From Alectoria sarmentosa (Eukaryota; Ascomycota; Lecanoromycetes; Lecanorales; Parmeliaceae): 64,000 nt of DNA. Position 1 is the stretch's first letter, and every line of letters begins with the position of its first letter. Of this stretch, positions 14,500 to 28,555 are shown piece after piece. Location: contig WOGZ01000072.1 of assembly GCA_009733775.1 (NCBI GenBank), positions 1 to 64,000 of the forward strand, read 5' to 3'. Both the position numbers and the translations under genes were made by a program. The notes beneath the pieces were generated by a model. That model ran no database searches and was not told where the DNA came from. It worked only from the letters and a program-made list of their open reading frames with translations.

Positions 14500-14930
14500 G
14501 ATATGAAATTCATAATTAAATAATGATTTTGCGATATAAAAATCGTTATATGATTATTTTCGTGTGAAAAAGAATTTATGATTAAGTGTTAACTTTGCGA
14601 TATAAAAGTCGTTATATAATTATTTTTATATGAAAAAAGGCTTATAATTAAAAAATGATTTTAAAATATAAAAGTCGTTATATAATTATCTTCGTATAAA
14701 AAAGAATTTATAATTAAATGTTAATTTTACGATATAAAAGTCGTTATATAATTATCTTTATATGAGAAAGAATTTATAATTGAATGTTAATTTTACGATA
14801 TAAAAATCGTTATATGATTATCTTCGTATAAAAAAGAATTCATAATTGAATGTTGATTTTAAGATATAAGAGTTATTATACGATTAACTTCGAATGAAAA
14901 AAAGCTCATTATTTAACCAAACTCTTATAA
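14500..14930 (-). repeat. 66-bp tandem repeat, six copies (left arm)
   Basis: The anchor GATATAAAA or its mutated form recurs at 14533, 14599, 14665, 14731, 14797 and 14863, an exact 66-bp period. Sixty-six bases are 22 codons. The coding reading is clearest in the mirrored copy at 45220-45617, so the presumed sense strand here is minus. Confidence 0.85.
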
Positions 14931-17900
14931 ATTAAAATTTGAGATTTGATTATAAACTCGTGATATGAGATTTTTTATTCGATTTATATCAATGAAATAA
15001 TTCAAAATTTATATAAAGTTTTATAATAAAAAACTTATTATTTAATCGAGATTTCGTGATATAAGATTAAATGATTCGTTAAAATTAACGAATTAATGTA
15101 AAGTTTAATAAACGATATCAAATTCGAGAGAAAAAAGATTTAAGATTTAATTAACGCTTTTAAATAATAATGAATGCATTCGAAAAACGAACGTGATCAC
15201 GTTGTTTAACGAATATATCGATCTTCTTATCGAATAATTATGAGATGTTATTAATTCATTAATAAGTCACGCGTTTATCACATTTAATTCGTTATTGACG
15301 ATAAATATAATAATCGCGTTGATGTTTATATTAATTATAAAAAACATTTAAATAGATTTAAAGATTATAAAAACTTGCGATAGCGCGATTAAATCGTTAT
15401 TTTTCGATAATATCGAAAAAATCGATATATAATACATATATTTCATCTTAAATATAAACATTATTATCAAAATAATATCATCGTCAAAATTGTTTTATGA
15501 TAAATCATGAACATCGTAATCAAAATCTTCAATTTCGAAAGTCGTTATAAAATAATCGTTATCAACTTTATACTTTTTATTGATATATCGTTTGAAATTA
15601 AAAAACGTATTATACTTTTTGTTGCATTTTATGTTAATGCGAAAATCGTAATAATTATAAATATTTAACGTTAAATCGAGCGACGTTAAAAATAATTTAA
15701 ATTATACGAAATTTATTATAACACGTTCAACAATCGAGTTTAATGAAAAAATATTAATCAATCGATAAATCTTAAACACGAACAATAAAAGATTAAGATT
15801 AACGAAAAACGAAAATTTAAAAAAAGCAAACCGCGATGAACAATATTAAAAAAACATTCATATTTAAAAAAAATCGATCGACATTATAATTTAAATTAAA
15901 CAACGAACATTATAATCATCGTTTTTATATATTATAAATAACATCAAATTACGATAAGTTCTTTATCGTTATATTAATATATTATTTAATATTGTTTTAA
16001 AGTGATAAATCTTTGATTAAAAATGTTTCGAAAAATTATATTTAAAGTTGATTAAGAGTCTTCTCTATTATCTCTCATATTTTATATTAATATAATTTAA
16101 AAAAACTTTAAATTTTGACTCGCACGCTTCAAAAAGGCTTATTCGTTTTAAAAGATTTATTCATTTTAAAAAACTCGTTCGTTTCGAAAAGATTTATATC
16201 AAATAAATTTTTAATTATTATAAATATAAAGATTAATTAAAAACGCGAAATTTTTGACGATATCTTTTTCAACATCAAATTCCGAATCATTTTTTATTAA
16301 TTATATCGTTAACACACATCGTCACGCAGAATTTAAGTTTTTTAAATATTCTCACTTTTTTATTCGATCTTGTTTTTATCTTATAAAATCATTCATTAAA
16401 TAATCTTTTTTATATGATTTTCTCGATAAAAACCTTTATTTTAATGATCTTATTTATTAATATTATTTAACGCTCTATTTAATAATAAACAATAATCAAT
16501 TTAAATTAATTTAAAATCGAAAAAAATAAAAATCGAAAGTTTTAACGTTATACGAAAATTCGAGATCTTGATTTAAATAAGACATTTATTAAAAGAGACG
16601 ATATCGTGCATCAAGACTCATCTCATCACAATAAACATAAACAAAATGAAAAAAAAACTTATAACATAATTTGCGACGTTTTCACGAAATATATCAATTT
16701 TAATTATAATTATAAATGAAAAGAATATATTAAATTATTAAACGAACGCTAATTAACGCGAAAGACAAAATCAATTCTTTTATAATATAATTAATTTCAA
16801 ATGCGAATCAAAATATTATTAAATTAAATAAATTTGATATTAAATCATTTAAAAAACTCATTATAAATGTTTTTTTTAAACGCAAAATGAACAAAAAATA
16901 TGTCGTGATTAAAGTGAATAAAAAACGATGCGCAAATAAAGTTCGCATTGATTTTCAAATTTATGAGATTCAAACACATCGTCGACAAAATTCAAAAAAC
17001 AAATCGTTTGATAAAGATTATAACGATTCGAATATTTAATGTTATTAAAATCATTTATTATTTTCAAATTTGCATTTTTATTCTCTTTTAATAAAATTAA
17101 TTTAATTTAAAACAATATAATCAAAATTAATAACGATTAAAAACAAAAAATTAACTCTCATCGTGATAAGCTTTATTTATTACATTCGATAATTAATAAA
17201 AACATATAATATTATCGACTTTGAATATTATTTAAATTGCGAATATGATTCATTTTTATTTATGTCGTTTATCGCGTTACATCTTAATATTATATTTTAT
17301 AAATTTTTAATAAATGTTTTTTAATCAATAATGTCGCTTCGAAGATATTATAAATAATAAAAAAGAAATTTTAAAAAAAAACCGCGAGATGAAAAAGGAA
17401 TAATAACGTTTTAAAAAAATTAAATTTTAAATATTATATATTTAATATACGATTTATTAATTTTTTTTCAACACATAAATTAAAACATTATAATAAATTT
17501 TTTATATAATCGAGTCGTTTTATATTGTATAAAAAAATTCGAATAAACATTTTCAAAATCTTTATTAACGATCATTCACACTTTTTTAAATAAAAGTTAA
17601 TATGATTATAAAAATTTTATTTAAATTGAAATATATCGAATAAATTCTCGATTTTTATATTAAAATGTTATTAATTTTCGCATATAATCGCGTATTACAA
17701 ATGAATATCAATAATGTATATAAATGAAGATTCGAATCGCGAATCAACATAATAAGAAAATCAAAAAAAAAAACAAAGAAAATTATATTTATTATTGAAT
17801 TTGAATAACAAAAATATGAGTTTAATCGCGGCCTTTATCGCCGTTAAACTTTTTTATCAAAAAACGATAATTTATTAATAATTTAAATGAAATGAATAAT

Positions 17901-18800
17901 GAAATTTTATATAAAGAAACGTTAATTGAAAAATAATCGATCGATGAATTTAATTAAAAGACGAATGTTAATAAACTTCAAAAAATACGATTTAACGCTT
18001 AATTTTAAAAAAGTGAAAATTATTTTTCTCGTTATATGAATTTCGCTTAAATATTTATATGAAAAATATAAATGAAAAATGAAAATATAACATTAATAAA
18101 ATTAATTAATGAAATTTAAAATCGATTGAATAACGAAGATTAAGCATAATTTGAAAATGTAAAAATATTAAACGAATCGATTGTTTTTCATTTATCAAAA
18201 ATGAAATTTGTTTATTAATTTCGATTATAAAACGTAAATGAATTACGTCTTATAAATGAGTGAGCGAAAAATGATTCGAAACTTAATTTATATAAATTGA
18301 AGGGTTTTTTAATATGCGATTTTGATCGATATAAGGATTCGAAACTTTATTTATATGAAAAAAACGATTCGAAATAACGCGATTGAATTGATTAAAATTA
18401 ATTAATATTTTAAAAATCAAAAATTTATATGAAGGATTCGTGATTTTCGATTAACACGTTCGAAAAATTATCGTAATTTCGTTAATTTTAAACAATGCGT
18501 TGAATATTTAATGTTTTTTATTTTTTAATGCGATCTTATTTATAATTTCGTATAAATTAACGATCATTAAAATTAATGTGATTATGTTCAATTTTGAAAA
18601 TGAATAAAATCTGTTATGACTTAATGTATTGTTTATTATTGTTAATATAAATAAAAAAAATTAAATGAATTTAAAACGTCGCGAATTCGTCGTTGAAGAT
18701 AACATTATTTTTTTCGTTTTTATTATTGAAAACGATATTATTCTTTTCACTTTCATTATCAATAAAGCTTTTTTAATTCTTTATTAATCACGTTTTAATT

Positions 18801-18983
18801 ATGTTCTTTTATGTTTATTTCATTATTATTAATTTCTTGATCGAGATAACGCTTATAATAACGTATTTCTTATTTATATTTATCGAAATTGATCTTTTAA
18901 AAACATCGTTTTTTATAATGCGATCTTTTGATTATATCACGATATTTATATTTTTTTCGACTCATATTTATCATAATAAATGA
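18801..18983 (+). pseudogene. Possible coding relic, 60-codon frame kept in both arms
   Basis: The frame starts with ATG, is 60 codons long and is hydrophobic (FIIINFLIEITLIITYFLF). Its mirror at 41134-41316 (minus) has the same start, length and stop with a few substitutions. AT-rich DNA readily encodes hydrophobic peptides, so the match could reflect little more than sequence identity between arms. No family recognised. Confidence 0.25.
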
Positions 18984-21738
18984 AATTGAAAAATAAATGT
19001 TAAATGTTTTTTAATAAAGCTTAAGAAATCGTCATAAAAATAACGAAATTAAACGTGTAAATGAAAATGTTCAATTTAAAAAGATGCAAAAAACAAACAC
19101 GCACGATGATAATCATTTTTAAAACAAATTCATTCATTTTAATTCGTTAAATGAATCTCGACGAGCAAGATTGCTTTAATGAAAAAATAAACATTTAATT
19201 AAAAGTCGCAATTAAACACATATAAAGCCTTTTAAATTATATATATATAAATGATTTAAAACAATAATACGCGCGATTGCGATGATGTGTGATTTTGACT
19301 TTTTCATTAATAATAATATCTTTTATGTAATTTCAAACTTATTTATAAAAATAAAATAAATTAAAAAGTGAATTCACAATCAAATTAAAGTTAACATAAA
19401 AAGCGTATTTTCAAAACTTTATTTCTTTATTCAAATTTAATCATATCACTTTTTTAACATTTTTTCATTTCAATCTTCGACATATTATCAAAAATTATTA
19501 ATTTGAAAATAATTTTTTAATTGAGAAAAAACTTTGATGATTTTCATTTAAATATCAAAAGAGAGAAATTATCGAATTTTAAATTGAGAATCGACTTTAT
19601 TAACGTAACATCGAGTAAAAAAACGAAATGTTTTAAAAAAAAATTAAATAAAATGATCATTATATATTGATCGAAAAACTCTCAATTAATGTGCATTATC
19701 GCAATTCCCAATTTTTAAAAATCTGATTATAACGATTTATTATTAAATATTAACAAAAAAAAAGTTATCGACGTCTCTTAACCCAATATTAAATTTGATG
19801 ATATATCAAAATAAAAAATCGCGAGAGACGAAGAATTAAACGATAATAAACATTTTATAAATATTCGTAATAATAACGTTTATAACGAAAACGCAAGTTA
19901 CGTTAAATAAATCAATAATTTTATTAATTTTTCATATTTTATAATTAATCGATTGCTTTTTAACAACTTTGTGATTTTGAAATTTACGAAAAATTAATAT
20001 TTTTATATTATTGTCGACAAAAAAAGTGAAAACAATAATCAAAGTTCGAAATAAATTAATAAATTGAACTTTTATTTTATTTTAATTAAATTAAAAATTA
20101 ATATGAATGTAATTCAATTCGCGCTTTTCGTCGCAAATAAAATTCGTTTATAAAAACTTTTCGATATTTTGCTCGTATAAAATTATCGATAAATAAAATA
20201 ACAAAAATAAAATAAAAACATAATTGATAAAAGCTTTTAATATTATGCGTAAGACGTATTTAACGTCTTTAATGAATAAAACCTTAATCAAAAACGTTAA
20301 ATAACGCAAATTAATATTAAGATTAAAAAAAACGCAAAAACTCTTTTTAAAAATAATTAAATAAATTTTAATAACGAGATTGATTAAATAAAAGATTTAT
20401 AATAAGATATTAATGTCAAAGAAATAATTGAAAATTGAAATTTTGTTTTTTTTATAAAGATTTTAATAATGAATATAATGCTTTTTTTTTTCATCGTTAA
20501 TTTAATGATTTTATTTAAATATCTTTTAATAAGATTTATTGTTTTCATTATGCGATAATGTTTAATCGCTTTTTAACGCATAAATGAAACGCGTGATTAT
20601 TAATTCAAATTTGATATATTTAAAACTTTTTTTTTTTAATTTATGTATTTAAATTTAAATCTTCTTTTTATAAACGATTAATTATAATCATTAAAGAAAA
20701 TCTTATAATTAATATTTTTATTAATTTAATATATATATAAATAAAATTAATCTTCGCATTAAATTAATCGTTATATGTAAAAGAATGAAAAAAACGTAAA
20801 TAGCGTATAATAAATTATTTTTAAACCTTTTAATAAATAGGCGTTATGCTCATAAAAATGAAATAATAAACATAAAAAACAATAATTTAACGGCGTCACA
20901 CACAAAAATGATAATAATAAGATAATAAATTAAATAAAATAATAAAAACAAAGATAAAAAGACGAAAGAGATGACTTTATTTCGCTTTTCGAATTTTCAT
21001 TAAAATTAATAACATAAATTAACGTTTCGCTTCTTTTATATCATTTTTGTTTATTTTAAAATTAAATAACATTATTGCGTTTTCGATTTTGTAATAAAAT
21101 GAATTTACGTTTATCTTATCAAATTTTATCATAAAATGTGTTTAAATTGTCTTTTTGTAAATTTACATTTATATTATGTTATTTAATAATTTTATTTCTT
21201 TAAATTAAGATTTATTTCCGAATTTTTTTTTTATAAATCTATTTTTTTTTTGTTTTAAAACAAATGTTTTAAATATCGCAAATATGAAAATGAAACTTCA
21301 TATATCATTATTAATTAAAATCGTTTTTAACGATCTCAAATGTTTTTATATTTGCTTTTAAAACCTTTTTAAACATTATTATATTTGCTTTTAAAGCTCA
21401 AAGCTTTATATATATATAAATATTTTTTTCTCTTTAAAATCTCTTTTATATTTATTAAAATCTCGATTATGCAATTTTTCAAATTCATTATTATAATATA
21501 ATCACATTATTTTTTCATTTTAAATTACTTTTTCATTTTAATTGTTTTTTTATTTCAAATTGTTTTTTTATTTCATTTGCTTTTTCATTTTAAATTATTT
21601 TTTTATCGTAATTGTTTTTTTATTTTAATAATTTTTATTCATCTTTTATTGTTTTTTCATTTTAAATTGTTTTTAAAATCGTTAAAGATGCTTTATCGCT
21701 TTTATATAAATTCGTTTTTTTTAATTTCATTTAATTTA

Positions 21739-21959
21739 TTAAATTCGAATAACTTTTAACGTTTTATATAAAGATATATATATCTTTCTCAATAATTCAT
21801 TCGCATTTATCAATTTTAAATAACATCTTTTGAATATGATTTTCAAAATGTTAAAATGAAAAAAATGAATGAATTTGATTTTTAAAACGTCGAAATAACA
21901 AATGAAAATGATTTTCAAGATTCTGAAATGTCGATTTTTCACGCATGATACGAATTTAC
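21739..21959 (-). pseudogene. Possible coding relic with an open frame in both arms
   Basis: The minus-strand frame of 67 codons (ending at 21739) is matched by 38167-38370 on the plus strand in the right arm. Shared text includes FDVLK.KFIHFFHFNILKIIF and LINANELL.KIYI. Substitutions are the exchanges expected from C/T and G/A changes. Function unknown. Confidence 0.3.
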
Positions 21960-22261
21960 AAATTTTTCAAATAATAACGAAAATCTCTTTATACTCGATA
22001 AAATATTCGATTTATTAACATAATTTTTTAATTGTCTCATTTATTAATGAAAATATAATTTTTAATATTTTAAACGATACGATATTAAAGATGAAAAAAA
22101 CAATAAATTATTTTCAAATCGATCAAATTGAACAAAATCAACGTTTATATTCATAAACGAATAATCAAATTCATTTTCAAATTATCGATCGCGATAAATA
22201 TTTTAAAATTCCCAAATTTCTTATTATAAGAAAATCGATTTAATGCTCGAAAAAAAAAAAC

Positions 22262-22498
22262 AACGAAACGATAAAAAGACGATTAAAATTCGAAAAAGAT
22301 ATGCATTATAACATCAAAAAGTTCGAAACGATTAAGATTATCATCAAAAAAAAAATTTTTTTTAACCCTTCGATGTTTAATTTGATTATTGATTTATTAA
22401 ATTTTTATCTCGATCGATATTTAATTCGATCTTTTCGAAATAAAACGCGTATTATAATAAAAACTTATCGAAAAAATAAACTCGTTATTCGAATATGA
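22262..22498 (+). pseudogene. Coding relic (lysine-rich, open in both arms)
   Basis: The frame contains KDMHYNIKKF-like and FDPSIFNLIIN-like segments. It is open over 65 codons from the ATG at 22301, and in the mirror (37677-37868, minus) over 63 codons with the corresponding ATG at 37814. The right arm ends in a premature change after DRYLIRFF, while the left continues with RNKTRIIIKTYRKN. Function unknown. Confidence 0.35.
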
Positions 22499-23564
22499 AA
22501 TATTAATTTTTTAATGCGCGAAAGCATTTCGAAAAATTTCATATGAATAATAAATCTTAAAGGTTCGAGAAAACAATTTTATCAAATTAATTCAAATGAA
22601 ATTCAAACATTTTTTAATCGATTTTATCATATATTAAAGCGATTAAAATCAATCAAATTTTCAAAAATGAATGATATTTAAATTCGAAATCGTTTTCTTT
22701 ATTGCATTTTCAATCGATTAATACGATACATTAATTTTGTTTTTAAATTTAAAATCGTTATCAACGATTATTATTATGCATCATAAAAACATAAATCATT
22801 TCAATTTCGCATTATGTTTTATGATTTCAATTATTAATTAATAAGCATTAATCATTATTCGATCAATATTCAAATTGCAATCTTAATAATTTCATTTAAA
22901 TCTTTTAATATATCTTTTGAAAATCGTTATAAAGATTTTAAATTGATAAACAATTATAATATCTCGAATAACGATTCATCGCGTTCGTCGAAATTTCAAC
23001 GCTATTTATAATATATAAAAACTTTAAATTAAAAAAAATAATTTGAAAACGCGCAAAAATTATCACGAAAATTGTTTTACATTTTAAACGACTTTAATAA
23101 TTTAAAATCATTTTTGAAAAGAATTGTTATAAAAATTAAAGTTGTTTATTATTCGATTAAATATTTAAAATAATATTTTATAAAGTTATATGAAAATGAA
23201 TATTTTATATAATATTTGAAAATGTTTAAATCACAAAACAAGCTTTAATCATCTCGATAAACAAATATTCTCTTATTATTTATTTAATTATTAACATTTA
23301 TAATCGCGTATAATAAAACGTTAATAATTTATCGTATATTTATCTTATTTTAAATATAATAAATTATTAAGTTTCGATTATATAAATGATGTTTAATGAA
23401 ATGATAAAAAATAAAAATATGATGAAAATTTGGGTTATTAAATATACGCTCTCTGAAAATCTCGATAATGATTTTAAATTAATGTCATTTTCAATAAACG
23501 TCGTTATTAATAAAAAAAATGCTCGCATTTTCGAAAAAATCGTATCGATTCGCATTCGTTATAA

Positions 23565-23762
23565 ATGTGTTGCGATAAAATTCTTTTTTCATTTTTATAA
23601 ACGATATTTGAATCCCTTTTTATATATTATTTTACGTTAACTTTCATTTAAAAATTTTTTTTAAAGGTTTTACACACATTATTATGCGCTCGCTTATCAA
23701 CTTTTGAAAAAAAAAACGAAAAAAATTATAAATTTATTATTATTAAAACGCGTGAAAATTGA
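23565..23762 (+). pseudogene. Coding relic, left copy (stops at RIP-type codons)
   Basis: From the ATG at 23565 the frame matches the 65-codon open frame at 36353-36550 on the minus strand of the right arm. It begins MCCDK and ends with YKFIIIKTRE. The left copy is interrupted where the right copy has arginine codons, consistent with CGA-to-TGA type changes plus a second transition. Function unknown; no motif recognised. Confidence 0.45.
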
Positions 23763-25162
23763 AATTTATAACGATTTAAAAAAAATTTATAATTTTCATT
23801 ATTTTATATATCGAGCATAAATCGAATTTAAAATAATAAATATTTAAAATAAGTTATAAAGTCAAGCGTTGAAAAAAGAAAACATTATTTATGCCTGAAA
23901 AGACTTTTATGCGATCATCATATGTGAAAATAATGCGCAAAATAAATAAGAAAATTTACACACATATACACACACACTCTTTTATTAATGTTAATTAAAT
24001 ATTAACGAATATCGATAATATGCGAGAAATATAATTCAATTAAATCATTAACTCTTTTATAATCAATTTAAACAATATATTTTAAATCGTTTTAAATGCG
24101 AATAAAAATATCGAATATCACATTTTTGATAACATTAACATTATTAATCAAATCTTCAATTTTTTTTTAAATCGATATTCATTAATTTGTTTATCTTTAA
24201 TCGAAAAGTCACATTTAATAAAAAATCGTAAAAATTTAAATGAAATATTGAAAACGTTTTGCAATTTCGTGATTATGATGAATTCGATTTCAAAATTCAA
24301 AAAGAATCATAATAAATTGAGATTTAACGAATAATAAATAATTAAATTTTATAATATCTTACGTATAACGCAATTAAAACCGAAATTCAAATGATATTAC
24401 GATTAATATGCATTTAAAAATGATTTTGATATTGACTTTACGCATTATTTGAAAACGATTTAAAAAATTTACATCGTTTATTAATATATTCAATTTCACA
24501 AAATTCGTTATTTGTTTAAATATCAATTAATTATTCGAAATAACCTCGAATTTTGTTTTAAAAAAGATGTGTTCTTTTTTTTCTCGATATTCGCGTTTAT
24601 CGAATATTAATATAAATATAATAATTAAACATTTTTCGAATGTCAATTACGAATTAAGAATCACGTTTATAATCGTGTTTTCAAATATCATTATTATACG
24701 AATATCAATTTAATGATGTTTTAAACGTATCGAAATTGTCTCGATATAACGTTTGAAAATAACAAAAAACGCGATAATATTTAAATTATACAAAACAAAT
24801 TCGAATTGAAGTTTTAATTATTTTTAAATATGTTTTAAACAAGATTAATCGATTATATTATATATAATAAATTTATAATAATAAATTATTTATCGAACAT
24901 CGCATATTCGAAAAATCAAAAAAATTATAATGAAAAATGAAATAATATAATATAAGAAATTTGAGATTAAAATCACGAAAAATGAAATATAAATAATGAA
25001 TCAAAGCTAATAAAAAAAATGCTCGCTCGACATTAAAATTTATAATAAATAATAAAAATTATACGATTTTGATAAATAATGAATGATAATAACATTTAAA
25101 TGAATTTAAATTATATCGTTAAGATCATTAATGCTCGAAAACAATAATGAAATTATAAATAA

Positions 25163-26340
25163 CAAAATTTAAATATCGTTATTAAATTTAAAAAGGAAAA
25201 AACGTGTATTTGCGATAATAAGCTTTTTGAATTTAATATATCGATTAAAGAATATAACGTCGAAGATATTAAAAATAAAGATATCGAAAATATCGAAAAT
25301 AATATTAATATTGAAGATGTCAAAAACGTTAAAGATGAGAATATCGAAAATATTGAAAATAACATTAATATTAAAGATGTCGAAAACGTTGAAAATAAGA
25401 ATATCGAAAATGTCGAAAATAACGTTGATGTCGAAGATATCGAAAACGTCGAGAATGTCTTTAATGTCGAAGATGCTCTTAATGTCGAGAATGAAATATC
25501 GAAATCGTTTAAGAAAACCGAGAAAAGAGAATTAATAATTCGAAAAAAAAAATCAAAAAAATGTCGAAAAGTCGATTAAGAGAATGAGGATATAAATAAT
25601 GATAAATGAAAAAAACTTTTTAATGAGAATTGAAACATAATCATATAAGGTTTTTTTGATTTTTTAAATAATGACGATGATGAAATATTTCTTCTCGAAC
25701 AAAATCGAAAAGAAATGAATAAGATATATAATTATTTGAAAATTATCAAAATAATAATCTTTTTAAAACTTATCGACGCGATTCGTTATATCGATCTTTC
25801 AATATAAAAATTATTTTAATAAAAATTATCAAAATAACGTTATGCATTAAATAAAAATATTAATAAGATAAATTTAATAAAGCGATTTAAATCAAATCTC
25901 GATTCTTTTTTAAACATTATTAATAATTTCGATCTCGATTCTTTTTTAAACATTATTAATAATCTTAATCTCGATTCTTTTTCACGCATTATTAATAATC
26001 TCAATCTCAATTTTTTAAATATTATTAATAATTTCAATTTCAATTTTTTAAACATTGTTAATAATCTTCGCGATTAAAAACAATTATCGCATTTTGAGAT
26101 TATTATAAAGATTTTTTCATTATTTGATATTTTTGATTATAAATATCTTCGATAATAACAATATTATAACGATTTATATGATCAAATAAAGTAAAATTTT
26201 AAAAAATATAAACGCGCAATTCGAGAAACCTTGCAATGTAACATCAATTCTTATATATTTAAATGAAATATTCGCACATTTACAAACTTTCAATTCGTTT
26301 AATTTAAATTCTTTTAAAATCGCGAAATTTAATATATAAT
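25163..26340 (+). pseudogene. Long coding relic with two amino-acid repeat domains (left arm)
   Basis: One plus-strand frame can be followed from 25163 to about 26340. The first 138 codons (to the TAA at 25577) have no stop and contain a 60-bp repeat of 20 codons, acidic and asparagine-rich (NINIEDVKNV...ENIEN). After a spacer in the same frame, 25844-26077 encodes five units of a 36-bp, 12-residue repeat of the type NIINNLDLDSFL. The frame continues through KRAIRETLQCNI and a NRE segment. Interrupting stops are TAA or TGA at positions explicable as CAA, CGA or TGG before RIP. The right arm (minus strand) reads the same protein with different silent and missense changes. I do not recognise the family. 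Confidence 0.6.
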
Positions 26341-28179
26341 TAAATTCAAAACTTAATATCGTGAGCGTGAGCGTGAATGTAAATAAAACTTTATTAACAT
26401 TAATATAATATTCGATTTAATTTTGATAATATTATTATATTAAAATCAAAGCATAAAATATAAAATATGAAATAATTTTTATTTTGTTAGATAATTAATT
26501 ATAAAGATTATTAAATTTCGATTTATTAATTGCTTATAATCATTATTTTTTTATGATTTATTTTCGCAGATATTACATATTCAATTATTTCGTTATTTAT
26601 TTCAATCGATACATTATCTTCGATATTTTATTTATCGTTAATAACATTTCAATTCGTCAAAAACTCATTTTATTATGTTTTTTATAAGATTTTAATAAAA
26701 ATTCATCGTTATTCAATTTTTGATCGTTATCATATATTCAATTTTTTAAAACACTTCAATAATCGAATAATCATATTCGATTGCATATTCACTCTTTACG
26801 ATTTCTCATTCGAACAAAAACTCGTTTTATTACGTTTTTATAAGTTTCAACACGCTCGACTCCGCTTCGCAAATTATCTTTATAATCATAAATTCAATTC
26901 TTTAAAAATTTTAATAATCGAAAATATAAATTCGATTACATATTCACTTTTTATAATATTACAATTCGATAAAAAACGAATTTATTATTATTTTCGCAAA
27001 AAATCATTCTTCGCTTCATCTTATAACATTAATATAAACAAAAAAAACTTTATTACTCTTTATTCGAATCTGTGTTTTTAATATCAAAACATCAAAAAAA
27101 TTTAAAAGAATTTTTATATTCGCTCTCGATAATATATGAAAAAGAAAAATGTTACATTTTTTTATATCGAAACATCACATTTATTATATAACGAATCGTT
27201 ATTTTTTTATTTTTCAATATGTTTTTATAAAATTAAAACTTTAAAGATCTCTTCGTTTCAACGCACATCGATTTTTTAATTAAATTATCGATTTATTCGA
27301 CGATCTCATTTCGTTTTACGATTACTTTCTTTATTCACATTTTCACAAATGAATATCTTTATAAAATTATTAATTTAATCTTTCACACCTTCATTTATAT
27401 TGATAACGAAACGTTATCTTTTTTTTCTTTTCGTGAATAAATAAATCTTTTATAAAAACAAGTTCTCTACGAAATGATTTTACAAAATTCATTTTTTTCG
27501 AATTTATCAAATGAACATAATCTTCTAAAATCGAACGATTTTATCACTTTAAAAGAATTTTAATAATGTAAAATAACTCTTAACATTATGCTTGAATCAT
27601 TTAAAAATCTCATTAATAAGATTTCACAATTAATTAAATTAAACGAAAATATAAAAAATATATAAACATTTGAATTAAATTCATAATTATCTTAATTAAT
27701 TTTTATGCGATTTTAAAATTCATTTCGCAATCGATTATATAAACAATTTCGAAAAAGTTTTAAATCAAGACTTCTTTGATCTCATTATGATAATAAATTA
27801 TCTTAAATTTCACATCTTTTATGATGTCGATGATTTCATTACACGTGTGTAACATTGTATTGTAAATTATTTTTAAAATAAAAAGAATATCTTATAATTA
27901 TTTTTATAATATCTTCGTGAATTAATATAAGTATAATATAAAGAGCATATTTATGATAATTAAGATCTGATCGAATATATAAAAAAATTAATAACTAAAT
28001 TCAAAAGATAATCATTTATTTAATTAATTAATTAATTAATTATATAAACAATTTCGTAACAAATTAAATATATAATTAAATAAATCAATCGAATAACATC
28101 ATTCGAAGAAAATTTGAAAATGATTATATTAACATCGCTTTTTATAGCATTTAAATATCGCCGTTTTTTAATTAAATTC

Positions 28180-28464
28180 TCATTTAACAATCTTTTTCAC
28201 ATATATATACGCGAAGATTGCTTTCGCAATTAAAAACAAAATCACACGTAAATCGAATTCATTATTATTTATTTCGATTAAGAGCATTTCGTTCGAAATC
28301 TCAATAATAACAATAATCGAGATCTTTATAATTTCATGTTTTACGAATTCAATTATCTTCGAAATTAAAAGCAAAAAATCTCATAAATCTAATTTGTTAA
28401 CACTTAATCTCATTGAAAATGTTATTTCTGAAACCACAATCGCAATTTCGATAAATTCATATTT
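28180..28464 (-). pseudogene. Coding relic, left copy of 31650-31934
   Basis: The minus-strand frame encodes KIIEFVKHEIIKISIIVII and then FDLRVILFLIAKAIFAYIYV. It keeps frame with the right-arm copy, and both carry TGA at the same codon upstream, most simply an old TGG or CGA. It abuts the mutated small inverted-repeat element. Function unknown; possibly membrane-associated by hydrophobicity, but AT bias inflates that. Confidence 0.4.
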
Positions 28465-28555
28465 TATTAAAAATCGATAATAAAAGTCATTACACATTTT
28501 GATAAAATTTAATAAAAATCGATATGCAACGACTTTTATCACCGACTTTTATATT
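28465..28555 (+). mobile_element. RIP-mutated copy of the 91-bp inverted-repeat element (left arm)
   Basis: It aligns without gaps to the unmutated element at 58078-58168. Over the core 28474-28530 against 58087-58143 there are 19 differences in 57 positions, all C-to-T or G-to-A in the direction from the unmutated copy. Landmarks kept: TCG at the start, CACA, TTTGATA and ATGCAACGACTTTT. No convincing target duplication could be seen around this copy. Confidence 0.85.

Noticed and set aside
14500..14930. 66-bp repeats as a CRISPR array
   Set aside because: The whole 66-bp unit is repeated with no distinct spacers, and the host is a fungus.
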